Below, piece by piece: positions 53,582 through 53,770 of a stretch of DNA of 53,770 bases. Position numbers and translations under genes: made by a program. The notes beneath the pieces were generated by a model, which was not told the DNA's origin, did no database searches, and worked only from the letters and a program-made list of their open reading frames with translations. Every line of letters begins with the position of its first letter. Position 1 is the stretch's first letter. The stretch is from Prosthecobacter sp. (GTDB lineage Bacteria > Verrucomicrobiota > Verrucomicrobiia > Verrucomicrobiales > Verrucomicrobiaceae), in contig NZ_JAGRPF010000078.1 in the NCBI RefSeq assembly GCF_020439865.1, positions 1-53,770 on the forward strand. The letters are read 5' to 3'.

Positions 53582-53770
53582 TTACTTCTTGCGCAGCTCC
53601 TTGCGCTTGAGGTCGTTGTAAAGCTGGAAGGCCTTGTTGGCGTTGAGGCCACCGTGCACCACGCCGTGCACCGCCTGCATCATCGACACCGGCGCGTCGC
53701 TCTGGAAGATGTTGCGGCCCATATCGACTCCGCTGGCCCCCTGCTTGATCGCATTGGCGCACATCTTCAG
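53582..53770 (-). CDS. Class I fructose-bisphosphate aldolase / DeoC-LsrF-type, C-terminal fragment
   Basis: Only the last 62 residues are present; the frame runs out of the window. [13 protein letters not shown] with the phosphate-binding GRN loop, followed by [19 protein letters not shown], matches the C-terminus of DhnA-type class I fructose-bisphosphate aldolases and LsrF thiolases. The Schiff-base lysine lies outside. It ends KRKELRKK. A terminator follows. Confidence 0.75.
   Translation of the reverse strand: MKMCANAIKQGASGVDMGRNIFQSDAPVSMMQAVHGVVHGGLNANKAFQLYNDLKRKELRKK

Noticed and set aside
52656..53762. A 368-codon minus-strand frame running from rnhA back to the aldolase end
   Set aside because: It crosses the DUF3817 gene and a clear terminator; the RNase HI domain starts at GTG 53162, which overlaps the upstream stop.

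Overview
The window reads as chromosomal DNA of a Gram-negative member of the PVC group, most likely Verrucomicrobiota (Prosthecobacter-like); this assignment is inferred. It rests on DUF1501, DUF1549/DUF1553 and DUF1592-type cytochrome proteins, many secreted beta-propeller glycosidase-like proteins, an Mla-type outer-membrane lipid transport operon, a secretin, an NAD-dependent DNA ligase and high GC. Gene density is very high: no gene-free stretch exceeds 300 bases, and the longest (about 223 bases, 49638-49860) is an AT-rich divergent promoter region. I see no tRNA, rRNA, CRISPR array, transposase or integrase.

Region 1 (1-19303, all +) is one unbroken run of 16 genes with gaps of 15 bases or less and many ATGA overlaps. 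It encodes two sialidase-like proteins, an HpaI-type aldolase, a class B3 metallo-beta-lactamase-fold hydrolase, an APH-fold kinase, an enolase paralogue with altered catalytic residues, an aldo/keto reductase, a PhyH oxygenase, four exported GH32/GH43-like propeller proteins, an M14 peptidase fused to an alpha/beta esterase, an amidohydrolase fused to a class III aminotransferase, a second amidohydrolase and an SDR. It looks like an uncharacterised uptake-and-degradation pathway for a decorated, possibly amino- or acid-sugar-containing, substrate.

Region 2 (19260-26410) has a sodium:solute symporter (-), two tandem cysteine-rich paralogues and a Kelch protein (+), then a minus-strand operon of two Gfo/Idh/MocA oxidoreductases, a second HpaI aldolase and an SDR. 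Region 3 (26487-32445) has a DUF1592-type cytochrome with two internal binding-module repeats (-), an FKBP isomerase, an SDR and an N,N-dimethylformamidase-like protein (+).

Region 4 (31981-39446, all -) is a BlaI repressor with a double operator, an M56 peptidase whose C-terminus is a charged repeat plus an ExbD-like domain, a PL10-like pectate lyase, the DUF1553/DUF1501 pair and a small conserved protein. Region 5 (39543-43734) has murA, and a LysR regulator divergent from a sugar isomerase/dehydrogenase pair. Region 6 (43810-47270) is mlaE-F-D-C-A. Region 7 (47307-53770) has a stand-alone secretin, ligA, a lower-GC exported protein whose 3' end runs out of frame into a decayed copy of the ligA tail, rnhA, a DUF3817 membrane protein, a terminator and the end of a class I aldolase.
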